A stretch of 53,799 nucleotides of DNA, taken from NCBI GenBank assembly GCA_902578845.1, contig CACHEM010000006.1, forward strand, positions 1 through 53,799, given 5' to 3'. Shown piece after piece: positions 9,498-17,464 of the stretch. The notes under the pieces were generated by a model, which ran no database searches, was not told the DNA's origin, and saw only the letters and a program-made list of their open reading frames with translations. This DNA comes from an uncultured Prochlorococcus sp. (GTDB taxonomy: Bacteria > Cyanobacteriota > Cyanobacteriia > PCC-6307 > Cyanobiaceae). Each line of letters starts with the position of its first letter. Position 1 is the stretch's first letter. A program made the position numbers and the translations under genes.

Positions 9498-10292
9498 TTA
9501 AATATTGCCCACTAAAGTTACTGTTCTAAATTCAATATCCTCAATTACTTTCCAAGGTTCAGCACTCCTTTCTGCAAATTTTAAATTTTTAAATCCTAGT
9601 TCTTTAAAATCACTTATAAACTCTGGCTCGTACCATGCTCCACTAATACATCCTGTCCATAAATCATGATCATTTTGCAATCTTAAAGGAACTTTTTTGT
9701 TAGAAACGATATCGCTAATTGCAATTCTTCCATTATCGTTTAAAACTCTTTTTATGTTATTTAGAAGGTTATTTCTAGATTCTGGACTTACCAAGTTTAA
9801 AACGCAATTACTTAAAATAATATCAACTGATTTATCTGCGATTAATGGATTTAAATCTTTATCTAATTCATCAAGTTTTTCAATTGAACCTTCTAGAAAT
9901 TCTGTATTGTTGAAACCTATATTTTTTGAAACTTCTTTAGAGGCTAATCTTGATAAAGAAAGCATGTCAGGATTCTGATCAACTCCAATAACTTTCCCTT
10001 CTTTTCCAACAATTTGGGCACAAATGAAAGCATTTTTGCCGCTACCACTTCCAAGGTCTAAGACTATATCATTTTTTTGAACATATTTTGTTGGATCACC
10101 ACACCCATAGTCTCTTTCTATAACCTCTTGAGGAATTGCTTCAAGTAAAACGGGATTAAACCCAACTGGTGTACAAAGACAACTTTCTTTTTCTTGTGCT
10201 GCTGAGCCATATCTTTCTTGAATCGCATCTTTATGATCGAATAGATTAGGTGCTTTATTCGATGTGTTTGTATTACAGCAACTTTCAGACAT
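9498..10292 (-). CDS. arsM: SAM-dependent methyltransferase, putative arsenite methyltransferase
   Basis: Class I methyltransferase. SAM motif I is DIVLDLGSGSGKNAF; acidic motif II follows (KVIGVDQNPDML). The ArsM-type signatures are visible: a Cys-rich N-terminus (SESCC, then CLCTPVGF), the DYGCGDPTKYV tract, a cysteine in LSNCVLNLVSPE and another in GCISGAWYEPEF, the last two matching the arsenic-binding cysteines of the family. The predicted role is methylation of As(III), though activity on other thiophilic substrates is possible. I start at the ATG giving MSESCC; an upstream TTG in frame would run into the neighbouring terminator hairpin. No arsR or other ars genes are adjacent. Confidence 0.78.
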   Translation of the reverse strand: MSESCCNTNTSNKAPNLFDHKDAIQERYGSAAQEKESCLCTPVGFNPVLLEAIPQEVIERDYGCGDPTKYVQKNDIVLDLGSGSGKNAFICAQIVGKEGKVIGVDQNPDMLSLSRLASKEVSKNIGFNNTEFLEGSIEKLDELDKDLNPLIADKSVDIILSNCVLNLVSPESRNNLLNNIKRVLNDNGRIAISDIVSNKKVPLRLQNDHDLWTGCISGAWYEPEFISDFKELGFKNLKFAERSAEPWKVIEDIEFRTVTLVGNI

Positions 10293-10329
10293 GTTTTTTA
10301 AAGGACTCTTGATAAATATAGCCAAAAAA

Positions 10330-10354
10330 AAAAGCCCCTGAAAAAGGGGCTTTT
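10330..10354 (-). terminator. Rho-independent terminator of the DUF4278 gene
   Basis: AAAAGCCCCT (10330-10339) pairs with AGGGGCTTTT (10345-10354) around the loop GAAAA. Read on the minus strand, it ends in a run of about ten T residues, 16 bases after the DUF4278 stop. It is a textbook intrinsic terminator. It also insulates the methyltransferase gene, whose ATG follows about 40 bases later. Confidence 0.9.
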
Positions 10355-10370
10355 AATTTGTTTAATTAAA

Positions 10371-10544
10371 TTATTTAGTGTAATTAACACCTCTGTAATT
10401 TAATTCTGCTTTTTCATTACTTGAAGAAGCGTCATCCATTCTGTTGGTGTATACGTTTCTTCTGTAGGTAAGTTCAACAAGTTGCTTTTTAGCAGCTTCT
10501 TTGTTTTGAACGTAGTTTTTACCTCTGTAAGTTAAAGTAGTCAT
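10371..10544 (-). CDS. DUF4278 small protein under riboswitch control
   Basis: A 57-residue protein built of three imperfect repeats around Tyr-Arg: LTYRGKNY, LTYRRNVY and LNYRGVNY, the DUF4278 signature of cyanobacteria. There is no membrane segment or catalytic motif, and the function is unknown. The frame can be extended upstream to 88 residues, but that extension translates straight through the conserved RNA fold at 10564-10616 and is GC-rich unlike the gene. I therefore use the ATG 20 bases downstream of the fold. A promoter, an NtcA-like palindrome and a terminator frame it as a monocistronic unit. By analogy with glutamine-riboswitch-controlled GifB, it could be a nitrogen-responsive regulator; this is inference. 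Confidence 0.85.
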   Translation of the reverse strand: MTTLTYRGKNYVQNKEAAKKQLVELTYRRNVYTNRMDDASSSNEKAELNYRGVNYTK

Positions 10545-10563
10545 GTTTCGATGTGACACACGG

Positions 10564-10616
10564 CCATCCCCCGTTCCATGGTATGACTCGAACTGCGCCC
10601 TCAAAGAGGGTGAACG
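10564..10616 (-). promoter_or_regulatory. Glutamine-riboswitch-like leader RNA (glnA/Downstream-peptide class)
   Basis: Read on the minus strand, the leader begins CGTTCACCCTC and contains GGGCGCAGTTCGAG. P1 is CGTTC (10612-10616) with GAACG (10572-10576). P2 is CCCTC with GAGGG (10598-10602 with 10606-10610) and a three-base loop. A pseudoknot can form between CCAT (10578-10581) and ATGG (10564-10567). This layout, and the position in front of a very short ORF, match the Downstream-peptide motif of marine picocyanobacteria, a relative of the glnA RNA that binds glutamine. The start codon lies 20 bases after the pseudoknot, so translational control or nearby folding is plausible. Confidence 0.82.
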
Positions 10617-10620
10617 AAAA

Positions 10621-10634
10621 GTAGCAATTGCTAC
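10621..10634. promoter_or_regulatory. Candidate NtcA-binding palindrome at the transcription start
   Basis: GTAGCAATTGCTAC is a perfect 14-bp palindrome and an exact GTA-N8-TAC NtcA consensus. It begins six bases downstream of the minus-strand -10 box, so it covers the expected +1 region. NtcA activator sites usually lie about 22 bases upstream of the -10, so a site here would act as a repressor. That is the arrangement expected for a gene shut off in nitrogen starvation. Alternatively it is the first hairpin of the transcript. Confidence 0.6.
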
Positions 10635-10640
10635 CAAATT

Positions 10641-10670
10641 ATTATAAGCGTATTTTTAACTGCATGTCTA
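10641..10670 (-). promoter_or_regulatory. Sigma-70-type promoter of the DUF4278 unit
   Basis: On the minus strand TAGACA (10665-10670; one mismatch to TTGACA) is followed after 18 bases by a perfect TATAAT (10641-10646). The predicted start is near 10634, giving a leader of about 90 bases that contains the whole riboswitch-like fold. Confidence 0.65.
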
Positions 10671-10796
10671 GCTTTTACAAATAGAAACGAAGATTTAATT
10701 TTTTTTTAATTATTATCTTAGGTAAATTTTTTTATAAATAGTCTCTAAAAAGGTTTATGTTTATATTTGGTTTAATCTTCATGTAACTATTTATTT

Positions 10797-11054
10797 ATGA
10801 CAGGTTTTTTATATTTCTTGGGAAATACTTTAAGGTGGCCAGTGTTAAAGCCAAAAGAATTTTTTTCACTACATGCTTATTTTTCAATTATTTATTTGAT
10901 AACTTTTACTTTGAGTAAATATGATGTAAGCCAATCAAATTTAGTTTTTACTTTAGGAATTCTTGCACCTCTTTTAATCGCTATTGGTCAAGGACTTCCA
11001 ATTGATTGCCTTGATATGGAATCATCTTTGTTGAAGGAATTAAAAACTAAATAA
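10797..11054 (+). CDS. Hypothetical small membrane protein
   Basis: An 85-residue protein I do not recognise. It has two hydrophobic segments, roughly residues 26-42 (FFSLHAYFSIIYLITFTL) and 48-65 (LVFTLGILAPLLIAIG), joined by a short polar loop, and a charged C-terminus (LLKELKTK). The start MTGFLYFLGNTLRW is followed by a KPKEF turn. It is a single-gene unit between the DUF4278 locus and nfu, converging with nfu. Codon use is like its neighbours, so it is likely a real lineage-specific gene. No function can be inferred. Confidence 0.65.
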   Translation: MTGFLYFLGNTLRWPVLKPKEFFSLHAYFSIIYLITFTLSKYDVSQSNLVFTLGILAPLLIAIGQGLPIDCLDMESSLLKELKTK

Positions 11055-11076
11055 TATATATTTCAATTAAAAATTT

Positions 11077-11322
11077 TTATAAAACCTGGACAACTTCGCT
11101 TATTTCAGGAATCATTTCTTTTAACTTTCTTTCAATACCCATTTTGAGAGTCATAGTGCTACTTGGGCAACTACCACATGCTCCTTGAAGTCTGACTTTG
11201 ACAATTGGACCATCTATTTCAGCAATCTCTACATTACCTCCATCAGAAATTAAAAAAGGTCTTAGCTCGTCAAGGACTTTTTCCACATTTTCGTTTGTCA
11301 GCGAGAGTGTTTCAGTACTCAT
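11077..11322 (-). CDS. NifU-like Fe-S scaffold (Nfu)
   Basis: An 81-residue stand-alone NifU C-terminal domain that carries and delivers [4Fe-4S] or [2Fe-2S] clusters. It shows [17 protein letters not shown] at residues 18-34 and the cluster-binding CxxC in [18 protein letters not shown]. In cyanobacteria this Nfu type is the main scaffold supplying photosystem I and other proteins. The start is ATG. It is divergent from mqo, with about 70 bases between, and convergent with the small membrane protein gene. Confidence 0.93.
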   Translation of the reverse strand: MSTETLSLTNENVEKVLDELRPFLISDGGNVEIAEIDGPIVKVRLQGACGSCPSSTMTLKMGIERKLKEMIPEISEVVQVL

Positions 11323-11392
11323 AATTTTGGATTAACTTTATAATAAGCCTAGAAAGAAATCTGATTAATTGCAAAAAAGATAATTTTCTGTT

Positions 11393-12889
11393 GTGACTTC
11401 ATCTAAAAATCCCACTAATGACAATAACTACTTTGATGCGGTCTTAGTAGGAGCAGGGATAATGAGTAGTACTTTAGCCCTCCTAATTTCAGAAGTTTTA
11501 CCAGATATAAAATTTCTTATTATAGAAAAATTAAATGCTCCAGGAAGTGAAAGTACTGGCGCTTTTAATAATGCAGGTACAGGACATGCGGCTAATTGCG
11601 AATTAAACTATACCCCTTTAGATGAAAAAGGAAATCTAAAAATAGATAAAGCGCTCTCAATAAATCGTTCTTTTGAAACATCAATGTCTTTATGGGCCTC
11701 ATTGTATGAAGCAGGGAAAATTGATATTGAGAAGTTTCTAAAATTTATTCCTCATATTAGCTTTGTATCTGGTCAGGATAATATTTCTTTTTTAAAAAAA
11801 AGATTTCAGAAAATGACCGAAAATCCTGAATTTATCGATATGGAATTTTCTACATCTTTTGATGAAATTTCATCATGGGCTCCTCTAATAACAAAAGATA
11901 GAAATCCATCTACTCAAATTGCTGCTACCAGAATAGGTAGAGGAACTGATATTAACTTTGAGGCTCTAACTAAAGAGTATTTGTCATTAGTTTCCTTAAA
12001 CAAAAATGTTGAAATTAGATACAAAACAGAATTAGTAGATTTAAAGAAAATTGATAAGAAACAATGGGAACTAGAAATCAGTTCTGAAGGTAGAAAAACT
12101 TCAATTAGAACAGGCTATGTTTTTCTTGGTGCTGGTGGAAAAACAATTAATTATTTACAAAAATCAAAAATTCCAGAAGCAAAAAGTTATGGTGGATTTC
12201 CTGTTAGTGGGAAATGGCTTATTTGCGAGAAAAAAGATCTAACAGAAAAACATAATTCAAAAGTTTACGGTAAAGCTGATATTGGATCGCCACCAATGTC
12301 TGTGCCTCATTTAGATACCAGATGGATTGATAATAAAAAACTTCTTTTATATGGACCTTTTGCTGGATTTACAACGAAATTTCTAAAACAAAGTTCATAC
12401 TTTGACTTATTTAGTTCAATTAAAAAGAATAATATTTTTTCTATGTTAGACGTTGGTTTCAAGAACAACGATTTAATTAATTACCTAATATCACAATCAT
12501 TAAAGAACCATAACTCAAGAGTTGAGAATTTAAAGAATATGATGCCATCAGCTAATCCTTCTGATTGGTATTTAAAGAATGCTGGTCAAAGAGTCCAAAT
12601 AATTAAAAAAACTGAAGGTGGTGGTTCTTTGAAATTTGGAACTGAGATTGTAAATTCTTCTGATGGATCATTATCTGCTTTGTTGGGAGCCTCTCCAGGA
12701 GCAAGTACTGCGGTTTCAATTATGGTTGAGGTTCTAGAAAAATCTGTTTTATTTTTAAACGATAAGCATAATCTTAAGAAAAAAATAAATGACTTAATTT
12801 ATCCAGAACTATCAGTCTCTGAAAATTACAGTATCTTCATAAAAGAAATTAAAAAAAGAAATAATTCCATTTTTGGTTTCCATCCATAA
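11393..12889 (+). CDS. mqo: Malate:quinone oxidoreductase
   Basis: FAD-dependent peripheral membrane enzyme that oxidises malate to oxaloacetate and reduces the quinone pool. It is 498 residues. The dinucleotide-binding motif is [17 protein letters not shown] near residue 17; the MQO family blocks are [53 protein letters not shown] and [10 protein letters not shown]. The C-terminal [15 protein letters not shown] closes the FAD site. The start is GTG. It is the marine picocyanobacterial route from malate to oxaloacetate without NAD malate dehydrogenase. Confidence 0.95.
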   Translation: MTSSKNPTNDNNYFDAVLVGAGIMSSTLALLISEVLPDIKFLIIEKLNAPGSESTGAFNNAGTGHAANCELNYTPLDEKGNLKIDKALSINRSFETSMSLWASLYEAGKIDIEKFLKFIPHISFVSGQDNISFLKKRFQKMTENPEFIDMEFSTSFDEISSWAPLITKDRNPSTQIAATRIGRGTDINFEALTKEYLSLVSLNKNVEIRYKTELVDLKKIDKKQWELEISSEGRKTSIRTGYVFLGAGGKTINYLQKSKIPEAKSYGGFPVSGKWLICEKKDLTEKHNSKVYGKADIGSPPMSVPHLDTRWIDNKKLLLYGPFAGFTTKFLKQSSYFDLFSSIKKNNIFSMLDVGFKNNDLINYLISQSLKNHNSRVENLKNMMPSANPSDWYLKNAGQRVQIIKKTEGGGSLKFGTEIVNSSDGSLSALLGASPGASTAVSIMVEVLEKSVLFLNDKHNLKKKINDLIYPELSVSENYSIFIKEIKKRNNSIFGFHP

Positions 12890-12944
12890 TTCTAATTAGC
12901 TAGTATTGATCAAGATGTAATAATAGGAGAATTTTTCTTTCTAT

Positions 12945-14753
12945 ATGACTGATATATCGGTTTCAAAAATTAGAAATTTCTGCATAATCGCTCATATTGA
13001 CCATGGTAAATCTACCCTTGCAGATAGGTTGCTTCAAGATACTGGTACTGTGCAGCAAAGGGATATGCAAGAACAATTTTTGGACAGTATGGATCTTGAA
13101 AGAGAGAGAGGAATTACTATCAAGTTACAAGCCGCTAGGATGAAATATAAAGCTGACGATTCTCAAGAATATGTTCTGAACTTAATAGATACTCCAGGGC
13201 ATGTTGATTTCTCTTATGAGGTTAGTAGATCTCTTCAAGCTTGTGAAGGCGCCTTACTTGTTGTTGATGCAAGTCAAGGAGTAGAAGCTCAAACCTTAGC
13301 TAATGTTTATCTTGCCTTAGAAAATAATCTTGAAATAATTCCTGTTTTAAATAAAGTTGATTTACCAGGGGCTGATGCTGAAAAAATAAAACAAGAAATA
13401 GAGGAAATTATTGGACTTGATACATCTAATGCAATAAATTGTTCAGCAAAAACTGGAGTTGGTATTAAAGATATTTTGGAAGCAATCGTAAGAAGAGTAC
13501 CTCCTCCTCAAGATGAAATTAAACTACCTACAAAGGCACTGATTTTTGATTCTTATTATGATCCGTACAGGGGAGTTATTGTTTATTTCAGGGTGATATC
13601 TGGGTCTCTAAATAAGAGAGAAAAAATATTATTAATGGCAAGTAAGAAAAATTATGAACTAGATGAGATAGGAATAATGGCGCCTGATCAGCAGCAAGTT
13701 GATGAATTACATGCAGGAGAAGTTGGATATTTAGCTGCTTCTATAAAATCAGTTGCTGATGCAAGAGTTGGAGATACGATTACTCTTTTAAATTCACCTG
13801 CCAATGATCCTTTGCCTGGATATAAGACAGCAAATCCTATGGTTTTTTGTGGCTTATTCCCGACTGATGCTGATCAATTCCCAGATTTAAGAATATCACT
13901 AGAAAAATTACAATTATCTGATGCAGCTTTAAAATATGAGCCCGAAACCAGTAGCGCAATGGGCTTCGGATTTAGGTGCGGATTCCTAGGACTTCTTCAT
14001 ATGGAGATTGTTCAAGAAAGATTAGAAAGAGAATATGACTTGGATCTAATCGTAACGGCACCATCAGTTATTTATAAAGTTAATTTAAATCAGCAGGAAC
14101 ATATCTTTATTGATAATCCTTCTACAATTCCTGATCCACAACTTAGAGAATCAATAGAAGAGCCTTATGTGAAAATGGAAATTTATGCTCCCAATGAATT
14201 TAATGGAACATTAATGGGTTTATGTCAGGAAAGAAGGGGAGTATTTATAGATATGAAATACATAACAACAGATCGAGTTACCTTGATTTATGAAATTCCA
14301 TTAGCAGAAGTTGTTACAGATTTTTTTGATCAAATGAAAAGTAGAACCCAAGGTTATGCATCAATGGAATATCATTTGATTGGATATAGAAAAAATGACC
14401 TTGTTAGATTAGATGTTCTAATAAATTCAGAAAGAGCAGATCCATTAACTTCTATTGTTCATAAAGATAAGGCTTATGGAATTGGCAGAAGTTTAGTTGA
14501 GAAATTAAAAGAACTTATTCCAAAACAACAATTTAAAATACCTATTCAAGCATCAATCGGTAGCAGGATTATTGCAAGTGAAAGCATAAGTGCTTTGCGA
14601 AAAGATGTTTTATCTAAATGTTATGGAGGGGATATTTCTAGGAAAAAGAAACTTTTAAAGAAACAAGCCAAAGGTAAAAAGAGGATGAAGGCAATGGGTA
14701 AAGTTGAAGTCCCACAAGAAGCTTTTATGGCTGTCTTGAAATTAAACCAGTAA
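12945..14753 (+). CDS. lepA: Elongation factor 4 (LepA)
   Basis: Translational GTPase that acts on stalled or mistranslocated ribosomes. It is 602 residues. The GTPase motifs are [10 protein letters not shown] (G1), RGITIK (G2), DTPGHVDF (G3), NKVDLPGA (G4) and SAKTG (G5). Domains II and III/V follow with [12 protein letters not shown] and [15 protein letters not shown]. The C-terminal LepA-specific domain ends in the basic tract [18 protein letters not shown]. The ATG start follows a weak AGGAG about 15 bases upstream. It is about 55 bases after mqo on the same strand. Confidence 0.97.
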   Translation: MTDISVSKIRNFCIIAHIDHGKSTLADRLLQDTGTVQQRDMQEQFLDSMDLERERGITIKLQAARMKYKADDSQEYVLNLIDTPGHVDFSYEVSRSLQACEGALLVVDASQGVEAQTLANVYLALENNLEIIPVLNKVDLPGADAEKIKQEIEEIIGLDTSNAINCSAKTGVGIKDILEAIVRRVPPPQDEIKLPTKALIFDSYYDPYRGVIVYFRVISGSLNKREKILLMASKKNYELDEIGIMAPDQQQVDELHAGEVGYLAASIKSVADARVGDTITLLNSPANDPLPGYKTANPMVFCGLFPTDADQFPDLRISLEKLQLSDAALKYEPETSSAMGFGFRCGFLGLLHMEIVQERLEREYDLDLIVTAPSVIYKVNLNQQEHIFIDNPSTIPDPQLRESIEEPYVKMEIYAPNEFNGTLMGLCQERRGVFIDMKYITTDRVTLIYEIPLAEVVTDFFDQMKSRTQGYASMEYHLIGYRKNDLVRLDVLINSERADPLTSIVHKDKAYGIGRSLVEKLKELIPKQQFKIPIQASIGSRIIASESISALRKDVLSKCYGGDISRKKKLLKKQAKGKKRMKAMGKVEVPQEAFMAVLKLNQ

Positions 14754-14832
14754 TTTCTTTTAATTTAAAATTTACAGCTATTTATTTTTAAAAGAATTGG
14801 GTATATTTCATTTATATCTTTAAAAAAAGATT

Positions 14833-15678
14833 TTGAATATTAACTCATTTAATCGTGTCGGCGCAAATATCAGAAAAGCTGGATTTTTAATTGTACTTTT
14901 TTATCTTCTTGTTGTTTTAATAATGAAATTTTTAGAGGCCAATAATTTTTTTGGCTATTCATTTTCAATGTTAAGCAATGATATCTTTGCCCCTCCTTCT
15001 CTTAATCATTTTTGTGGCACAGATAGATTAGGAAGAGATGTTTGCTTAAGAACTTTGCAAGGATCATCATTAGCTATAGAAGTTGTGTTCTTAGCTATTC
15101 TTTTTTCATTAAGTTTGGGTTTGCCATTAGGATTATTAAGTGGATATTTTGGTGGTTTTTTTGATAAATGCTTATCACTAATAATGGATACTATTTTTTC
15201 AATACCTGTAATTTTGCTTTCAGTTGTTGTGGCTTTTGTATTGGGTAAGGGTATCCTTAACGCGGCTTTGGCATTGTGTATTGTTTACTCTCCTCAATAT
15301 TTTAGATTAATCAGAAATCAGACAATATTGGTTAAATCCGAAACTTATGTGGAGGCAGCTCAAGTTGCGGGAGCTGATGTTAAAAAAATTATTTTTAAAT
15401 ATATTCTCCCAAATGTAATAACTCCATTGCCTATTCTGCTTACCCTAAATGCTGCAGATGCTGTTTTGGTATTAGGAAGTTTAGGATTTTTAGGCCTCGG
15501 CGTTCCTGCAGATGTCCCAGAGTGGGGAAGTGATTTAAATCTGGCTCTTGCCGCTTTACCTACAGGTATATGGTGGACGGCTTTGTTCCCTGGTTTAGCA
15601 ATGTTTTTTTTGGTTTTAGGTCTTTCTTTTATAGGAGAGGACCTTGAAGAAATTTTTGATAGTCAAAATTCTGAATAA
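14833..15678 (+). CDS. Peptide/nickel-type ABC transporter permease (DppC/OppC family)
   Basis: Inner-membrane permease of a peptide-type importer, 281 residues. An N-terminal OppC-like helix is followed by the signature FAPPSLNHFCGTDRLGRDV, then a BPD_transp_1 domain with about five helices and the ATPase-contacting EAA loop in EAAQVAGADVKKI-FKYILPN. The usual partners (DppB permease, DppD/F ATPases, binding protein) are not next to it; neighbours are lepA and trmH. It must work with components encoded elsewhere or have been retained for another role. The start is TTG; no better upstream start is visible. Confidence 0.88.
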   Translation: MNINSFNRVGANIRKAGFLIVLFYLLVVLIMKFLEANNFFGYSFSMLSNDIFAPPSLNHFCGTDRLGRDVCLRTLQGSSLAIEVVFLAILFSLSLGLPLGLLSGYFGGFFDKCLSLIMDTIFSIPVILLSVVVAFVLGKGILNAALALCIVYSPQYFRLIRNQTILVKSETYVEAAQVAGADVKKIIFKYILPNVITPLPILLTLNAADAVLVLGSLGFLGLGVPADVPEWGSDLNLALAALPTGIWWTALFPGLAMFFLVLGLSFIGEDLEEIFDSQNSE

Positions 15679-15680
15679 AT

Positions 15681-16352
15681 TTAGTTATCTGTAATAGGAT
15701 CAAGTTCTCCTTGATCATTCAACTTTGGATATTCTTTAGCTGATTTTTTATAAACCGCAGCTAATTCTGGGTAACACCATTCAAAAAGTGTTTTTTGATA
15801 TTCATCTATATTTAACCCTTCTCCATTAGAGGGCAATATACCTTTATTTTTTCTTTGGCGAACAGCTTCAAATAATAATATAGAAGCAGCAACTGAAACA
15901 TTCAGAGATTGAACCATACCCCTCATAGGTATAAAAATTGATTGATCAACCATTGATATAAGTTCATTACTTAGTCCCCATTTTTCTGCTCCTAAAACAA
16001 AACATGTATTTTGAGAATAATCAAAATTTCTATAATCTATTGATTCACTATTAAGAGTAGTTCCATATAATCTAAAACCCTTATTCTTTAAATCAGATAT
16101 TGCCGTGATAGTGTTTTCATGATTATTCAGTTTTACCCATTTTTGACTTCCTTGAGCAGTACTATTGTAAGTCTTAACGGCATTCGTTTTGCTAATAAAA
16201 TTTGCTTCGAAAACTCCTGCCGCATCACATGTCCTTAATATCGCAGATAAATTATGTGGTTTATTGACATCCTCAACTAAAACAGTCAAGTTTTTCATTC
16301 TGCAATCTAAAACACTTTTGATTCGTTCAAATCTTCTTGGCAAAATTGACAT
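15681..16352 (-). CDS. trmH: tRNA (guanosine-18-2'-O)-methyltransferase
   Basis: SPOUT-family enzyme that methylates the ribose of G18 in the tRNA D-loop. It is 223 residues. The three SPOUT motifs are visible: NLSAILRTCDAAGVF (motif 1, with the catalytic Arg), CFVLGAEKWGLS (motif 2) and IPMRGMVQSLNVSVAASILL (motif 3, which forms the SAM knot). The N-terminal ERIKSVLDCRMKNLTVLVEDV is typical of TrmH. It converges with the DppC-like gene with two bases between. Confidence 0.93.
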   Translation of the reverse strand: MSILPRRFERIKSVLDCRMKNLTVLVEDVNKPHNLSAILRTCDAAGVFEANFISKTNAVKTYNSTAQGSQKWVKLNNHENTITAISDLKNKGFRLYGTTLNSESIDYRNFDYSQNTCFVLGAEKWGLSNELISMVDQSIFIPMRGMVQSLNVSVAASILLFEAVRQRKNKGILPSNGEGLNIDEYQKTLFEWCYPELAAVYKKSAKEYPKLNDQGELDPITDN

Positions 16353-16448
16353 TTATAATTTTTTCACACTTTTAAATTATATTCAAAAAATATTGATTAC
16401 CTATTAAATCTCTTGGTTTATAATATTTTGGTAGTTTAAATTAACTCA

Positions 16449-16652
16449 ATGGCATACATAGAATGGGACTATACAGTAATAACAAGTATGGTAGAAAAAC
16501 AAGGGTGGGATCTACCTGATCGTGAATCGGAAGAATGGAATAAATTTAACGATGAATTAGGAGAAAAAATGAGAGGTGTTGGACTTATTTTTGAAAAATA
16601 TTGTAAATTTACTCCTGATATAGGAGAAGGAGTTCATCTTCTAGATGACTGA
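16449..16652 (+). CDS. Hypothetical 67-residue acidic protein
   Basis: Small soluble protein rich in Glu, Asp and Trp (YIEWDYTVI, KQGWDLPDRESEEWNKF). There are no membrane segments, no cysteine pair (a single Cys) and no known motif. It ends GEGVHLLDD. It is a single ATG-initiated gene, divergent from trmH and followed by a 10-bp perfect inverted repeat. The pattern of regularly spaced charged and aromatic residues suggests a real folded protein. I do not recognise a family with a known function. Confidence 0.7.
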   Translation: MAYIEWDYTVITSMVEKQGWDLPDRESEEWNKFNDELGEKMRGVGLIFEKYCKFTPDIGEGVHLLDD

Positions 16653-16667
16653 CCATAAATAATTTTA

Positions 16668-16697
16668 AACCATTGATGTATCCCTTAATCAATGGTT
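16668..16697 (+). terminator. Perfect 10-bp inverted repeat after the 67-residue gene
   Basis: AACCATTGAT (16668-16677) and ATCAATGGTT (16688-16697) enclose a ten-base loop. It begins 16 bases after the stop codon. The following bases (CATTAATTAATAAG) are AT-rich but not a clean T-run. It may be a weak terminator, an RNA 3' stabiliser or a palindromic operator in front of the photolyase cluster; sequence does not decide. Confidence 0.5.
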
Positions 16698-16829
16698 CAT
16701 TAATTAATAAGATAATATAATTTCACTAAATTAGAACTGGCAATTATTAAGGCTTTATAAAGTTTGTACTCAAAAAAAAAATTTTTATTCCACAAAAAAG
16801 TTATTTAATTTCTATATTTGAATAAAAAT

Positions 16830-17222
16830 ATGAAAAATAAATTAACCTTTTTATTCGATGGTGGTTGTCCACTTTGTTTGAGAGAAACAAATTTTCTTAA
16901 AAAAAGAGATACCTTAAAGCAAATTGCATTTATAGATATTAATAGTAAGGATTATGATCAAAGTCTTTTTAATGACATCTCATATTCAGAAGCTATGTCA
17001 AACCTGCATGGGATTATTGAAAATGGTGAAATTATTAGGGGACTAGATGTACTTGCCTATTCTTATGAATTAGTTGGTTTAGGTTGGGTTTATTATCCCT
17101 TGAAGATTAAGCTCTTATCTCCATTATTGAGATTGGTTTACAGATATTGGGCAAAATATAGACTTCAAATTACAGGTAGATCCGATATTGAAAAACTTTG
17201 TACCTCACAATGTGAACAATAA
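16830..17222 (+). CDS. DUF393 thiol-disulfide oxidoreductase-like (DCC family) protein
   Basis: A protein of about 130 residues opening with LTFLFDGGCPLCLRE, the DxxCxxC motif that defines the DCC/DUF393 group of thioredoxin-like proteins. Later segments IAFIDINSKDYD, GLDVLAYSYELVGLGWVY and YRYWAKYRLQ also match the family. Its redox role is presumed, not shown. I use the ATG at 16830; a TTG four codons upstream is also possible. It is the first gene of a tight run ending in the photolyase, with the next start two bases after its stop. Confidence 0.82.
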   Translation: MKNKLTFLFDGGCPLCLRETNFLKKRDTLKQIAFIDINSKDYDQSLFNDISYSEAMSNLHGIIENGEIIRGLDVLAYSYELVGLGWVYYPLKIKLLSPLLRLVYRYWAKYRLQITGRSDIEKLCTSQCEQ

Positions 17223-17224
17223 AT

Positions 17225-17461
17225 ATGGAAAGTATCGATATAGACAGAATAATAGAAATGTGTTGGGAAGATAGAACACCCTTTGAAGCTATCGAGTATC
17301 AATTTGGTTTAAAAGAGGAAGATGCGATAAAAATTATGCGTCAAAATCTTAAACCCAAATCTTTCAAAGTCTGGAGAAAGAGAGTTTCGGGAAGAAATAC
17401 AAAACATATGGCCCTTAAAGATTCAACTAGATTTAAATCTACTCATAAAAGAAAATTTTAA
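17225..17461 (+). CDS. TIGR03643/DUF2805 small basic protein
   Basis: A 78-residue protein. The N-terminal part is acidic and helical (DIDRIIEMCWEDRTPFEAI, then FGLKEEDAIKIMR), followed by the basic stretch LKPKSFKVWRKRVSGRNTKH that is the family hallmark. The arrangement, a helix-turn-helix-like N-terminus and an Arg/Lys-rich tail, would suit nucleic-acid binding; that is inference. Family members are known from marine bacteria and cyanobacteria, often beside photolyase-like genes. It is two bases after the DUF393 gene and three before the DUF2256 gene, so it is surely in the same transcript. Confidence 0.8.
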   Translation: MESIDIDRIIEMCWEDRTPFEAIEYQFGLKEEDAIKIMRQNLKPKSFKVWRKRVSGRNTKHMALKDSTRFKSTHKRKF

Positions 17462-17464
17462 ATT

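Noticed and set aside
10581..10600. The GACTCGAACTGC string looked like the T-arm of a tRNA.
   Set aside because: No acceptor stem, D-arm or anticodon arm can be folded around it; it belongs to the leader RNA.
10545..10637. Upstream extension of the DUF4278 frame to an 88-residue protein.
   Set aside because: It reads through the conserved stem, hairpin and pseudoknot of the riboswitch-like leader and through the palindrome region; the DUF4278 repeats begin right after the internal ATG.
10647..10680. A second possible NtcA site (GTA-N8-ACA) upstream of the DUF4278 promoter.
   Set aside because: The second half does not match TAC, and the spacing to the -10 is wrong for activation.
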